A DNA stretch of 64,000 nucleotides from Mycolicibacterium litorale. GTDB lineage: Bacteria; Actinomycetota; Actinomycetes; Mycobacteriales; Mycobacteriaceae. The position numbers and the translations under genes are program-made. Shown here one piece after another: positions 20,609 to 28,885 of the stretch. The notes beneath the pieces are model-generated. The model was given only the letters and a program-made list of their open reading frames with translations. It ran no database searches and had not been told where the DNA came from. Where the stretch lies: positions 5,022,001-5,086,000 of the forward strand of contig NZ_AP022586.1 of assembly GCF_010731695.1 (NCBI RefSeq), in the 5' to 3' direction. Positions within the stretch are counted from its first letter, which is position 1, and every line of letters begins with the position of its first letter.

Positions 20609-20735
20609 AACCACGGCGCCCGATGCAGCCGCCCGATAGAGTGGACGGCAGGTGTACTGGAGTCAGTGGCAGTGCCAGTGGTGAGGCCTCTGAGCTGCGT
20701 ACGCCACCTATGCGATGGAGAGCAGGTAACCACCG

Positions 20736-23261
20736 ATGTTCGAACGTTTCACCGACCGTGCCCGCAGGGTCGTCGTCCTGGCTCAGGAAGAAGCCCGGAT
20801 GCTCAACCACAACTACATCGGCACCGAGCACATCCTGCTGGGACTCATTCACGAGGGTGAGGGCGTAGCGGCCAAGTCACTGGAGTCGCTGGGCATCTCG
20901 CTGGAAGGCGTGCGCAGCCAGGTCGAGGAGATCATCGGCCAGGGCCAGCAGGCGCCGTCCGGCCACATCCCCTTCACCCCCCGCGCCAAGAAGGTGCTCG
21001 AGCTGTCCCTGCGTGAGGCGCTGCAGCTCGGCCACAACTACATCGGCACCGAGCACATCCTGCTCGGGCTCATCCGCGAGGGTGAGGGTGTCGCCGCCCA
21101 GGTCCTGGTCAAGCTCGGCGCGGAGCTCACGCGCGTGCGCCAGCAGGTCATTCAGCTGCTGAGCGGCTACCAGGGCAAGGAGTCCGCGGAGGCCGGCACC
21201 GGCGGCCGCGGCGGCGAGTCCGGCAACCCGTCGACCTCGCTGGTGCTCGACCAGTTCGGCCGCAACCTCACCGCCGCCGCGATGGAGGGCAAGCTCGACC
21301 CCGTCATCGGCCGCGAGAAGGAAATCGAGCGGGTCATGCAGGTGCTGAGCCGCCGCACCAAGAACAACCCGGTGCTGATCGGCGAGCCCGGCGTCGGCAA
21401 GACCGCCGTCGTCGAGGGCCTGGCCCAGGCGATCGTCCATGGCGAGGTGCCCGAGACGCTCAAGGACAAGCAGCTCTACACCCTCGACCTCGGCTCGCTG
21501 GTCGCGGGCAGCCGCTACCGCGGTGACTTCGAGGAACGCCTCAAGAAGGTGCTCAAGGAGATCAACACCCGCGGCGACATCATCCTGTTCATCGACGAGC
21601 TGCACACGCTCGTCGGCGCGGGTGCCGCCGAGGGCGCGATCGACGCCGCCAGCATCCTCAAGCCGAAGCTGGCCCGCGGCGAGCTGCAGACCATCGGCGC
21701 CACCACCCTCGACGAGTACCGCAAGTACATCGAGAAGGACGCCGCCCTGGAGCGCCGCTTCCAGCCCGTCCAGGTGGGCGAGCCGACCGTCGAGCACACC
21801 ATCGAGATCCTCAAGGGTCTGCGCGACCGGTACGAGGCGCACCACCGCGTCTCGATCACCGACAGCGCGATGGTCGCTGCCGCGACGCTGGCCGACCGCT
21901 ACATCAACGACCGGTTCCTGCCGGACAAGGCCATCGACCTGATCGACGAGGCCGGCGCCCGCATGCGGATCCGCCGGATGACCGCTCCGCCAGACCTGCG
22001 CGAGTTCGACGAGAAGATCGCCGACGCGCGCCGGGAGAAGGAGTCGGCGATCGACGCGCAGGACTTCGAGAAGGCGGCGAACCTGCGCGACCGCGAGAAG
22101 CAGCTGGTCGCCCAGCGCGCCGAGCGGGAGAAGCAGTGGCGTTCGGGTGATCTCGACGTCGTCGCCGAGGTCGACGACGAGCAGATCGCCGAGGTGCTGG
22201 GCAACTGGACCGGTATCCCCGTGTTCAAGCTGACCGAGGAGGAGACCACCCGTCTGCTCCGCATGGAGGACGAGCTGCACAAGCGGATCATCGGCCAGGA
22301 GGACGCCGTCAAGGCCGTCTCGAAGGCGATCCGCCGCACCCGTGCCGGGCTGAAGGACCCCAAGCGCCCGTCGGGCTCGTTCATCTTCGCCGGTCCGTCC
22401 GGTGTCGGTAAGACCGAGCTGTCCAAGGCGCTGGCCAACTTCCTGTTCGGTGACGACGACGCGCTCATCCAGATCGACATGGGCGAGTTCCACGACCGGT
22501 TCACCGCGTCGCGGCTGTTCGGTGCCCCTCCGGGGTACGTCGGCTACGAAGAGGGCGGCCAGCTCACCGAAAAGGTGCGCCGCAAGCCGTTCAGCGTCGT
22601 GCTGTTCGACGAGATCGAGAAGGCCCACCAGGAGATCTACAACAGCCTCCTGCAGGTCCTCGAGGACGGCCGCCTCACCGACGGTCAGGGTCGCACGGTC
22701 GACTTCAAGAACACCGTGCTGATCTTCACCTCGAACCTCGGTACGTCCGACATCTCCAAGGCGGTCGGGCTGGGCTTCACCAAGGGTGGCGGTGAGAACA
22801 ACTACGAGCGGATGAAGCAGAAGGTCAACGACGAGCTGAAGAAACACTTCCGCCCCGAGTTCCTCAACCGCATCGACGACATCATCGTGTTCCACCAGCT
22901 GACGCAGGACGAGATCATCAAGATGGTCGACCTGATGATCAGCCGGGTCGGCAACCAGTTGCGGGCCAAGGACATGACGATGGAGCTGACCGACAAGGCC
23001 AAGGCCCTGCTGGCCAAGCGCGGGTTCGACCCCGTGCTCGGTGCGCGGCCGCTGCGCCGCACGATCCAGCGCGAGATCGAGGACCAGCTGTCGGAGAAGA
23101 TCCTGTTCGAAGAGATCGGACCCGGTCAGCTGATCACGGTCGACGTCGAGAACTGGGACGGCGAAGGCCCCGGCGAGGACGCCAAGTTCACCTTCTCGGG
23201 TGGGCCGAAGCGCACCGAAACCGCGCAGCCTGACCTGGCTCAGGCCGGCGCAGCCGAATAA
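20736..23261 (+). CDS. clpC1: ATP-dependent Clp protease ATPase subunit ClpC1
   Basis: An 841-residue Hsp100 unfoldase that feeds substrates, including phospho-arginine-tagged proteins, to ClpP1P2. Two N-terminal Clp repeats (about 1-145) share the [15 protein letters not shown] motif. The first AAA+ module has Walker A GEPGVGKT at 216-223. The middle UVR-like coiled segment lies at about 425-460, and the second AAA+ module has GPSGVGKT at 553-560. The short acidic/Gln tail is normal. It is essential in mycobacteria and the target of cyclomarin and ecumicin (established knowledge). Position matches Rv3596c. Confidence 0.98.
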   Translation: MFERFTDRARRVVVLAQEEARMLNHNYIGTEHILLGLIHEGEGVAAKSLESLGISLEGVRSQVEEIIGQGQQAPSGHIPFTPRAKKVLELSLREALQLGHNYIGTEHILLGLIREGEGVAAQVLVKLGAELTRVRQQVIQLLSGYQGKESAEAGTGGRGGESGNPSTSLVLDQFGRNLTAAAMEGKLDPVIGREKEIERVMQVLSRRTKNNPVLIGEPGVGKTAVVEGLAQAIVHGEVPETLKDKQLYTLDLGSLVAGSRYRGDFEERLKKVLKEINTRGDIILFIDELHTLVGAGAAEGAIDAASILKPKLARGELQTIGATTLDEYRKYIEKDAALERRFQPVQVGEPTVEHTIEILKGLRDRYEAHHRVSITDSAMVAAATLADRYINDRFLPDKAIDLIDEAGARMRIRRMTAPPDLREFDEKIADARREKESAIDAQDFEKAANLRDREKQLVAQRAEREKQWRSGDLDVVAEVDDEQIAEVLGNWTGIPVFKLTEEETTRLLRMEDELHKRIIGQEDAVKAVSKAIRRTRAGLKDPKRPSGSFIFAGPSGVGKTELSKALANFLFGDDDALIQIDMGEFHDRFTASRLFGAPPGYVGYEEGGQLTEKVRRKPFSVVLFDEIEKAHQEIYNSLLQVLEDGRLTDGQGRTVDFKNTVLIFTSNLGTSDISKAVGLGFTKGGGENNYERMKQKVNDELKKHFRPEFLNRIDDIIVFHQLTQDEIIKMVDLMISRVGNQLRAKDMTMELTDKAKALLAKRGFDPVLGARPLRRTIQREIEDQLSEKILFEEIGPGQLITVDVENWDGEGPGEDAKFTFSGGPKRTETAQPDLAQAGAAE

Positions 23262-23273
23262 CGACGAGTCGCG

Positions 23274-23305
23274 AACGGGCGGTCACCTTCGGGTGGCCGC
23301 CCGTT
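23274..23305 (+). terminator. intrinsic terminator of clpC1
   Basis: A 14-base stem with one G-T mismatch (AACGGGCGGTCACC at 23274-23287, partner at 23292-23305) is capped by a TTCG tetraloop and ends in TTTCG. It begins 12 bases after the clpC1 stop. Confidence 0.75.
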
Positions 23306-23364
23306 TCGTCGTCCGGGGGCGGCGTGGCGGCCGACAGGGTGGCGGCGCGATTCCTCCCCGCAGT

Positions 23365-23490
23365 GCTTAGGATGTGCGATGTAATCGGCAGGCGAAGGAA
23401 TCTGGTGAGAATCCAGAACGGTCGCGCCACTGTGAGAGTCAGACCCGACGCCTGCTTCACCCCATACGGGACGCGAAATCCCGGGAAGGA
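23365..23490 (+). ncRNA. cobalamin riboswitch controlling cbtB-cbtA
   Basis: The conserved core is clear: GGTGAGAATCC at about 23404-23414, then the B12-box sequence GCCACTGTGA at about 23426-23435. Outer helix P1 pairs GCAGGCG (23388-23394) with CGCCTGC (23449-23455). A -10 TAGGAT at 23368-23373 would start transcription just before it. Downstream, CGGGA (23467-23471) and TCCCG (23479-23483) form a hairpin ending at the GGAAGG ribosome binding site of cbtB, suggesting control of translation. The element is shorter than classical adenosylcobalamin riboswitches. Confidence 0.88.
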
Positions 23491-23496
23491 ACCCTG

Positions 23497-23712
23497 ATGA
23501 CGTCACCGCAAGCCCACAAGACCCGGGTACCGGCCATCGACCTGTCGGCCACGCGTTCGGCGGTCTGGCTGTCGGCCACCGCATTCCTCGCGCTGCTGGT
23601 GCTCTACTTCCTCGGCTTCGATCAGGGGGCGACGTCGGTGTTCGGCGACAACACCGCCATCCACGAGTTCATTCACGACGCTCGCCATCTCCTCGGCTTC
23701 CCCTGCCACTGA
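23497..23712 (+). CDS. cbtB: CbtB domain protein, cobalt transport subunit
   Basis: A 71-residue protein with one transmembrane segment (about 24-45) and a histidine-bearing C-terminus (HEFIHDARHLLGFPCH) that probably binds cobalt. CbtB accompanies the five-helix permease CbtA in predicted cobalamin-controlled cobalt uptake. The ATG at 23497 follows GGAAGG by a normal distance, and the gene lies directly behind the cobalamin riboswitch, which strongly supports the assignment. cbtA starts 26 bases later. Confidence 0.9.
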   Translation: MTSPQAHKTRVPAIDLSATRSAVWLSATAFLALLVLYFLGFDQGATSVFGDNTAIHEFIHDARHLLGFPCH

Positions 23713-23738
23713 CCGATCCGGCAGGCAGACAAGTCAAC

Positions 23739-24533
23739 ATGGAGAAACAGATCATCGGGCGCGGCCTCCTGGCCGGTGCCCTCGCCGCCGTGGTCGCCTT
23801 CGTCTTCGCGCGGATCTTCGTCGAACCCGTCATCGAGCTGGCCATCGCCTACGAGGACGGCGTCGGCGCCGCCCATGAGGCCATCGAGCACGCGGGTGCC
23901 GGCCACAGCCACGGCGGGGACGGCGGCGGGTTCTCGCGCGCCGTGCAGATGAACATCGGTATGGGCTTCGGCGTGCTGGCGTTCAGCGTCGCGATGGGCG
24001 CGCTGTTCGCGATCGTGTTCGCCGTCGCGTACGGCCGGGTCGGTGACGTCTCGGCCCGCCTCCTGTCGCTCTACGTCGCGGGCGGCATGCTGCTGAGCCT
24101 CTACGTGGTGCCGTCGCTGAAATACCCGGCGAGCCCGCCCGCGCTGAGCCTCGACGAGACGCTTCGGCAGCGGACGCTGCTGTACCTGCTGCTGGTCGTG
24201 CTGTCCGCCGCGCTACTGGTCGGCGCGGTCTGTCTCGGCCGCCGGCTACGGGACCGGCTGGGCACCTGGAACGCCACGCTGGCGGGTGCGGGCGCCTACA
24301 TCGTCGCGATGGCCGTGCTGATGCTCGTCCTGCCCGGCATCGACGAGACGCCGGGGCCGCTGCGCGACGACGGGGGCGTCATCGTCTACGAGGGCTTCCC
24401 GGCCGACGTCCTCTACGACTTCCGGCTGTACTCGCTGGGCACCCAGGTCGTGATGTGGGCGACGATCGCGCTGGTGTTCGCACCACTGGCGGCACGGCTG
24501 CTCGACCGGCGGCGTGAAGTCCTCCGGACGTGA
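23739..24533 (+). CDS. cbtA: CbtA family cobalt transporter permease
   Basis: A 264-residue integral membrane protein with about five transmembrane segments. The first (about 7-28) is followed by a histidine-rich loop (HAGAGHSHGG, about residues 52-61) likely to bind the metal, and a long central pair at about 78-120. CbtA with CbtB forms a predicted secondary or energy-independent cobalt importer found behind B12 riboswitches. The stop overlaps the next gene as GTGA, so the phosphatase behind it is part of the same cobalamin-controlled unit. Confidence 0.9.
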   Translation: MEKQIIGRGLLAGALAAVVAFVFARIFVEPVIELAIAYEDGVGAAHEAIEHAGAGHSHGGDGGGFSRAVQMNIGMGFGVLAFSVAMGALFAIVFAVAYGRVGDVSARLLSLYVAGGMLLSLYVVPSLKYPASPPALSLDETLRQRTLLYLLLVVLSAALLVGAVCLGRRLRDRLGTWNATLAGAGAYIVAMAVLMLVLPGIDETPGPLRDDGGVIVYEGFPADVLYDFRLYSLGTQVVMWATIALVFAPLAARLLDRRREVLRT

Positions 24534-25081
24534 GTGAGGTCGTCCGGCTGACGCTGGTGTCGCACGCCATGACCGACGCCGTGTCGGCCGGACGATTCCC
24601 CACCGACGAACCACTCAACGCCCAGGGGCACCGTCAGGCCGACGCCAGCGTGGAGCTGGGGCCAACCGACGCCGCCTACTGCGGACCGGAGAAGCGCACC
24701 AGGCAGACCGCCGAACTGCTCGGCCTGCAGGCGGTCGTCGAACCGCTGCTGGCCGACCTGGACTGTGGCCGGTGGCGCGGTGATGTCCTGGGCGGTGTGG
24801 AGCCGGCGGAGCTGGCCATCTGGCTCACCGAACCCACCCAGGCGCCGCACGGTGGGGAATCGGTGATCGACGTCGTCGAGCGGGTGCGGCGCTGGATGGA
24901 CTCGTTGACCAACCAGCGCGGTCGGCTGGTGGCGGTCACCCATCCCGCCGTCGTGCGCGCCGCGATCCTCGTGGCGCTCGACGCGCCGGCCCGGTCGTTC
25001 TGGCGCATCGACGTCGCGCCGGTGAGCCGGACCGTGCTGCACTTCCGCGGGCACGCCTGGACGCTGCGCTCGTCACTCTGA
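24530..25081 (+). CDS. histidine phosphatase family protein with altered RHG motif
   Basis: A 183-residue member of the phosphoglycerate-mutase-like histidine phosphatase superfamily. The nucleophilic histidine is kept in LTLVSHAMTDA, but the usual RHG is SHA, so the phosphate-binding arginine before it is lost. CGPEKRTRQTAELLG supplies another phosphate-binding arginine, and VTHPAVVRAA holds the second catalytic histidine. The GTG start overlaps the cbtA stop. Membership of a B12-riboswitch operon suggests an alpha-ribazole phosphatase (CobC)-like role, but the altered motif makes activity uncertain. Confidence 0.8.
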   Translation: MSEVVRLTLVSHAMTDAVSAGRFPTDEPLNAQGHRQADASVELGPTDAAYCGPEKRTRQTAELLGLQAVVEPLLADLDCGRWRGDVLGGVEPAELAIWLTEPTQAPHGGESVIDVVERVRRWMDSLTNQRGRLVAVTHPAVVRAAILVALDAPARSFWRIDVAPVSRTVLHFRGHAWTLRSSL

Positions 25082-25091
25082 TCTGGCGCGG

Positions 25092-26471
25092 CTAGTCGGC
25101 GACCGGCACCATCGCGAACGTCTGGCGCACGATGGCCAGCAGCCAGCTCGCCGCGGTCGAGCTGCGGTAGCGCGGCCAGTTGAGCTGGAAGCTGACCACC
25201 CAGGGCTGACCGGTGTGGTCGACGGCGTACCAGCTGAACGTGAGATCGCCCGGCAGGTTGCCGCCCTTGGCGCCGATGTACGGCCATTTCGCGCGGTCGA
25301 GTTCGACCCCGGGGATGGCCGACAGGATGTCCTTGACGGGCGCGGCTTCGCCGACCGCCGCATCCTGCAGCGCGGCGTGCACACGGCAGATGTCCGATGC
25401 GCTGCCGTACCACTCGGCGCCGTACTGGGATGCGGGGGTGTGGGTGCGGGCCGGGTCCGGTTCGTAGGGACGGGCGTCGGTCTGCTTGAGCAGCGCGGCG
25501 CGACCCTGCGGATCGGCCTGCTTCCACTGTTCGCGCAGATCGGGCTCACCCCAGCCGACCGAGAACATCTCGTGCATGGTCGGGAACGGCGTCATGCTGG
25601 CCGGATCGTGGTGCCCGCCCGCCTTGAGGGCCTGCTCCACCGCGCCGGTGCCCACGCGGCCGATCAGCAGATCGGTCGCCATGTTGTCGCTGGCCGAGAT
25701 CATCTCCTGCGCCGCCGTGCGCACCGACACCGTCGCGCCCGGGGGCATCTGCTCGAGCCGCGACGAACCGACGGCCTTGGCGCGCTCGGTGATGGTCAGC
25801 GCATCGTCCCAGCCGACGGTGCCGGCCTGCACGGCGTGCGCGACGGCCAGCAGGACGTAGAGCTTGAAGATCGACGCCAGCGGCAGCGACATCTCGGTGT
25901 TGGTGCCCGCCACCGGCTGGCATTTGCCGACGGGTCCACTGCGGTCGACGCGGGCCACCTGGTAGGAGTAGCGCGCACCGGACTCGCCCAGCACGGCGTC
26001 GATGTCGGACCACTTCTGGATCGCCGGCGGATGCAGCGTCACGTCGAAACGGTCCACCAGACCGTTGTCGTCGGTGCGCAGTTCGATGTCCTGGGCGGCC
26101 CCGTACGACGTCTTGACGTGCAGGGTCGCACTGCCCGCGCGGATGTCCACCCCGGTCGCGGTGATCGGGCGGTCCCACCACAGGTTGCCCATGGCGTCGA
26201 TGACGTGGTCGACCTGGTCCTCGACGGCCATCGTGCGGACGTTGACGTCACCGATGGGCCAGTCGGAGTTCACCATGTCCATGGTCTGCTTGGCGCGCAG
26301 ACCCTGGGGTGTGGTCGTGCCGATGTGTGCGCCGTAGGCGGCGTCGGCCGGAGCGGTGCCGGCGTCCCCGCATCCGGACGCTAGGGAAACGACGAGCGCG
26401 GCAGCGGTCACCAGGCCGGTGGCCCGGCGCGCCTGCCGCGTCGCGTCAGCCCTTGTCGCCGGACCCCGCAA
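25092..26471 (-). CDS. lpqF: lipoprotein LpqF, serine beta-lactamase-like fold
   Basis: A 459-residue exported lipoprotein with lipobox LASGC. The N-terminal domain (about 60-180) is of DUF/cystatin-like type. The C-terminal domain has the class A beta-lactamase triad: SxxK in LASIFKLY, SDN in ISASDNMATD, and KGG in GAKGGNLPGD. It could bind or hydrolyse beta-lactams or cell-wall peptides; no activity is proven. No ATG is suitable. The TTG at 26471 gives a basic n-region and overlaps mhuD by 26 bases; a GTG closer to the signal core is the alternative. It matches Rv3593. Confidence 0.82.
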   Translation of the reverse strand: MRGPATRADATRQARRATGLVTAAALVVSLASGCGDAGTAPADAAYGAHIGTTTPQGLRAKQTMDMVNSDWPIGDVNVRTMAVEDQVDHVIDAMGNLWWDRPITATGVDIRAGSATLHVKTSYGAAQDIELRTDDNGLVDRFDVTLHPPAIQKWSDIDAVLGESGARYSYQVARVDRSGPVGKCQPVAGTNTEMSLPLASIFKLYVLLAVAHAVQAGTVGWDDALTITERAKAVGSSRLEQMPPGATVSVRTAAQEMISASDNMATDLLIGRVGTGAVEQALKAGGHHDPASMTPFPTMHEMFSVGWGEPDLREQWKQADPQGRAALLKQTDARPYEPDPARTHTPASQYGAEWYGSASDICRVHAALQDAAVGEAAPVKDILSAIPGVELDRAKWPYIGAKGGNLPGDLTFSWYAVDHTGQPWVVSFQLNWPRYRSSTAASWLLAIVRQTFAMVPVAD

Positions 26472-26775
26472 CGTCCAGCACGACCTCGAACTCGAGCAGC
26501 GAGGCACCGGTCGCAACCGGGTTGGCGGCCTGACCCTTGTGGGCTTCGATGGCGGGACCGGTGGCCCACGCCTGGAACGCCTCGTCGGACTCCCACTGCG
26601 TGACGACGAAGTAGCGGTTCTCACCCTTGACCGGCCGCAGGAGCTGGAAGCCGAGGAAGCCGGGCTGGTTGTCCACGGCGTGTGCGCGGTGGGCGAACCG
26701 CTTCTCCAGTTCCGGACCGGCGTCAGGCGGGACCTCGATTGCGTTGATCTTCACCACAGGGTTCTGGCTGGGCAT
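26446..26775 (-). CDS. mhuD: mycobilin-forming heme oxygenase MhuD
   Basis: A 109-residue ferredoxin-fold (ABM domain) enzyme that degrades heme and releases iron without CO, forming mycobilin. Residues equivalent to the essential Asn7, Trp66 and His75 of M. tuberculosis MhuD are kept at N11, W70 and H79; the protein has four extra N-terminal residues. VVKINAIEV and RFAHRAHAVDNQPGFLGFQLL split over residues 26-46 are characteristic. A TAACCT -10 lies six bases before the ATG. It is divergent from the hydrolase gene and upstream of lpqF, as in Rv3592. Confidence 0.93.
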   Translation of the reverse strand: MPSQNPVVKINAIEVPPDAGPELEKRFAHRAHAVDNQPGFLGFQLLRPVKGENRYFVVTQWESDEAFQAWATGPAIEAHKGQAANPVATGASLLEFEVVLDVAGSGDKG

Positions 26776-26781
26776 GCCGCC

Positions 26782-26787
26782 AGGTTA
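26782..26787 (-). promoter_or_regulatory. candidate leaderless -10 element of mhuD (TAACCT)
   Basis: TAACCT on the minus strand ends six bases before the mhuD ATG. The divergent gap is only 38 bases, so promoters for mhuD and the hydrolase must overlap here. Confidence 0.4.
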
Positions 26788-26813
26788 CCGGTTGGTCTGG
26801 GCAAGATGAGCAG

Positions 26814-27584
26814 ATGGACACCCCACTGCTGACCCCTCGAGGCGGCGACGGCGCGCCCCTGGTGCTGGTGCACGGCCTGATGGGGCGGGGCAGCACGTGG
26901 GGCCGTCAGCTGCCGTGGCTCACCGGACTCGGGGCGATCTACACCTACGACGCTCCGTGGCATCGCGGTCGCGACGTGGTGGACCCGCATCCGATCAGCA
27001 CCGAACACTTCGTGGCCGAACTCGGCGATGCGGTCGCCGCTCTCGGCCGTCCGGCCACGCTGATCGGGCATTCGATGGGCGGTCTGCACGCGTGGTGTCT
27101 GGCCGCCCACCGTCCCGAGCTCGTGACCGCGGTGGTGGTGGAGGACATGGCGCCGGACTTCCGCGGCCGCACCACCGGACCGTGGGAGCCGTGGCTGCAC
27201 GCGCTGCCCGTCGAGTTCGAGACCGAACAACAGGTGTTCGCGGAATTCGGCCCGATCGCCGGACGCTATTTCCTCGAGGCGTTCGACCGCACCGCGACCG
27301 GGTGGCGTCTGCACGGCAGGCGCCGCCACTGGATCGACATCGCCGCCGAGTGGGGGCTGCGCGACTACTGGGAGCAGTGGCGGCAGCTGCGGGTGCCCAC
27401 GCTGCTGCTGGAGGCGGGTAACTCGGTCACCCCGCCGGGGCAGATGCGCCGCATGGCCGAATCCGGTTACCGGACAACATATCTGCAGGTTCCCGGCGCC
27501 GGCCACCTCATTCACGACGAGCAGCCGCAGGTGTACCGCGACGCGGTCGAGGCATTCTTAGCGACGCTCGCCGAGCGCGCCTGA
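26814..27584 (+). CDS. alpha/beta hydrolase (Rv3591c type)
   Basis: A 256-residue alpha/beta-hydrolase. HGLMGRGS forms the oxyanion loop, GHSMGG carries the nucleophilic serine, and VPGAGHLIHDEQP carries the catalytic histidine; the acid is probably in LLLEAGNSVTPP, where a glutamate or asparagine replaces the expected aspartate. The substrate is unknown. It is divergent from mhuD by 38 bases. Its 3' end overlaps a small membrane protein gene on the other strand by 27 bases. Confidence 0.85.
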   Translation: MDTPLLTPRGGDGAPLVLVHGLMGRGSTWGRQLPWLTGLGAIYTYDAPWHRGRDVVDPHPISTEHFVAELGDAVAALGRPATLIGHSMGGLHAWCLAAHRPELVTAVVVEDMAPDFRGRTTGPWEPWLHALPVEFETEQQVFAEFGPIAGRYFLEAFDRTATGWRLHGRRRHWIDIAAEWGLRDYWEQWRQLRVPTLLLEAGNSVTPPGQMRRMAESGYRTTYLQVPGAGHLIHDEQPQVYRDAVEAFLATLAERA

Positions 27585-27821
27585 GGACGGCCACGTCGGG
27601 TGCTCCTCGAAGCGGGTGCGGATCGCGTCGAGGTCGTGCTGGACCCGGTGGAAGTCGCGGTCCTCGTCGCGTCGGCTGTCGAAGCGGCCCGCCATGGGGG
27701 CCCACACCCGGAACTGGTCGAGCTCCCAGCGCAGGATCCCGGCGCGGCGCGCGGTCCAGATCAGGACAGCGCCCAACGCGAACGGGCTGATCACGATGAG
27801 GGAAATCAGTGCTGTACTCAT
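27558..27821 (-). CDS. small membrane protein of unknown function
   Basis: An 87-residue protein with a single N-terminal transmembrane segment (about 5-25, LISLIVISPFALGAVLIWTA) and a charged soluble part rich in Arg, Asp and Glu. I recognise no family. The reading frame is supported by the clean membrane/soluble division and by filling an otherwise empty gap between two genes. The ATG at 27821 has no strong ribosome binding site. Its end overlaps the convergent hydrolase gene by 27 bases, which is unusual. Confidence 0.6.
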   Translation of the reverse strand: MSTALISLIVISPFALGAVLIWTARRAGILRWELDQFRVWAPMAGRFDSRRDEDRDFHRVQHDLDAIRTRFEEHPTWPSSGALGERR

Positions 27822-27880
27822 GGCAGATATCTTTCGCCGGGTGACTTTCCGCCAACAGTGGCAGCACTGACATCTTGGGC

Positions 27881-27886
27881 TAATAT
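27881..27886 (+). promoter_or_regulatory. candidate leaderless -10 element of the GlxA-type regulator (TAATAT)
   Basis: TAATAT lies six bases before the ATG at 27893 and is the best -10 match in the window. Transcription would start at the start codon. Confidence 0.5.
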
Positions 27887-27892
27887 GCTGCC

Positions 27893-28873
27893 ATGGCGTT
27901 GAAAAGCGTATCGACACTGGTGCTCGACGGTCTAGCGGTTTTCGAGTTCGGCGTCATCTGCGAGGTCTTCGGAATCGACCGCTCCGCGGACGACGTGCCC
28001 AACTTCGACTTCAAGGTCTGCGGACCGGTGGCCGGCAAAGCGGTACAGACATCGATCGGGGCACAACTGGTGCCCCAGCACGACTTCGGCGATCTCCTCG
28101 GCGCCGACCTGGTGGCCGTGCCCGCGATCGCCTCGGGCAAGAACGGCTACCCGCCGGAGGCGCTCGAGGTGCTGCGCGCCGCCGCGGCGAGCGGTTCGAT
28201 CATCCTGACGGTCTGTTCGGGGGCGTTCGTCGTGGGCGCGGCGGGACTGCTCGACGGCCGGCCCTGTACGACCCACTGGATGTACGCCGACCTGCTGGCC
28301 CGGACGTATCCCACCGCGCGCGTGGACCGCAACGTGCTGTTCGTCGACGACGGCAACCTCATCACCAGTGCCGGGACCGCGGCCGGTATCGACGCCTGCC
28401 TGCACCTGGTGCGCCGTGAACTCGGCAGCGAGGTCACCAACAAGATCGCCCGCCGCATGGTGGTCCCGCCGCAGCGTGACGGCGGCCAGCGCCAGTACAT
28501 CGAGCAGCCGATCCCGGTCAGGTGCTCGGAACGCTTTGCGCCGCACCTGGACTGGATCGTGGCCAACCTGGACAAGCCGCACACCGTCAGCACGCTGGCC
28601 CGCCGCGCGAACATGTCGGCCCGCACCTTCGCCCGCCGCTTCGTCGAGGAGACCGGCACCACCCCGATGCAATGGGTGACCGATCAGCGAGTCCTCTACG
28701 CGCGCAGGATGCTCGAGGAGAGCGACCTCGACATCGACCGCATCGCCGAGCGGTCCGGGTTCGGCACGGCCACGCTGCTGCGCCACCACTTCCGCCGGAT
28801 CATCGGGGTGACCCCCACCGATTACCGCAGGCGGTTCTGCTGCGCCGACAGCCCCGCCGAGCAGACCGCCTGA
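27893..28873 (+). CDS. GlxA family (DJ-1/PfpI plus AraC) transcriptional regulator
   Basis: A 326-residue regulator. Residues about 1-185 form a DJ-1/PfpI-like amidase domain with TVCSGAFVVGAAGLLDGR, where the cysteine at the nucleophile elbow is retained. Residues about 215-315 form an AraC-type double helix-turn-helix (VSTLARRANMSARTFARRF and IAERSGFGTATLLRHHFRR, each shown to 19 residues or less). Such proteins usually sense a small metabolite and activate catabolic genes. Neighbouring genes on the plus strand do not suggest a target. It converges on the GGDEF/EAL gene. Confidence 0.88.
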   Translation: MALKSVSTLVLDGLAVFEFGVICEVFGIDRSADDVPNFDFKVCGPVAGKAVQTSIGAQLVPQHDFGDLLGADLVAVPAIASGKNGYPPEALEVLRAAAASGSIILTVCSGAFVVGAAGLLDGRPCTTHWMYADLLARTYPTARVDRNVLFVDDGNLITSAGTAAGIDACLHLVRRELGSEVTNKIARRMVVPPQRDGGQRQYIEQPIPVRCSERFAPHLDWIVANLDKPHTVSTLARRANMSARTFARRFVEETGTTPMQWVTDQRVLYARRMLEESDLDIDRIAERSGFGTATLLRHHFRRIIGVTPTDYRRRFCCADSPAEQTA

Positions 28874-28885
28874 CGATTCGGCGCG

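Larger units (their letters stand above)
20392..20735 (+). other. intergenic region lsr2 - clpC1
   Basis: These 344 bases hold no convincing gene. They contain the lsr2 hairpin, a ClgR-like box (20464-20478), a TTGACA hexamer near 20523, a perfect 16-base palindrome (20593-20608), a possible -10 TAGAGT (20637-20642), and the clpC1 leader with an AGAGCAGG ribosome binding site. Confidence 0.6.

Noticed and set aside
20404..20733. Minus-strand frame of 109 codons between lsr2 and clpC1
   Set aside because: Composition is Ser/Thr/Arg-rich without a recognisable domain, and it covers the lsr2 hairpin and regulatory palindromes. No ribosome binding site supports it.
24530..25081. Annotation of the phosphatase as CobC
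   Set aside because: The riboswitch context suggests it, but the RHG motif is SHA, so a definite enzyme name is not justified.
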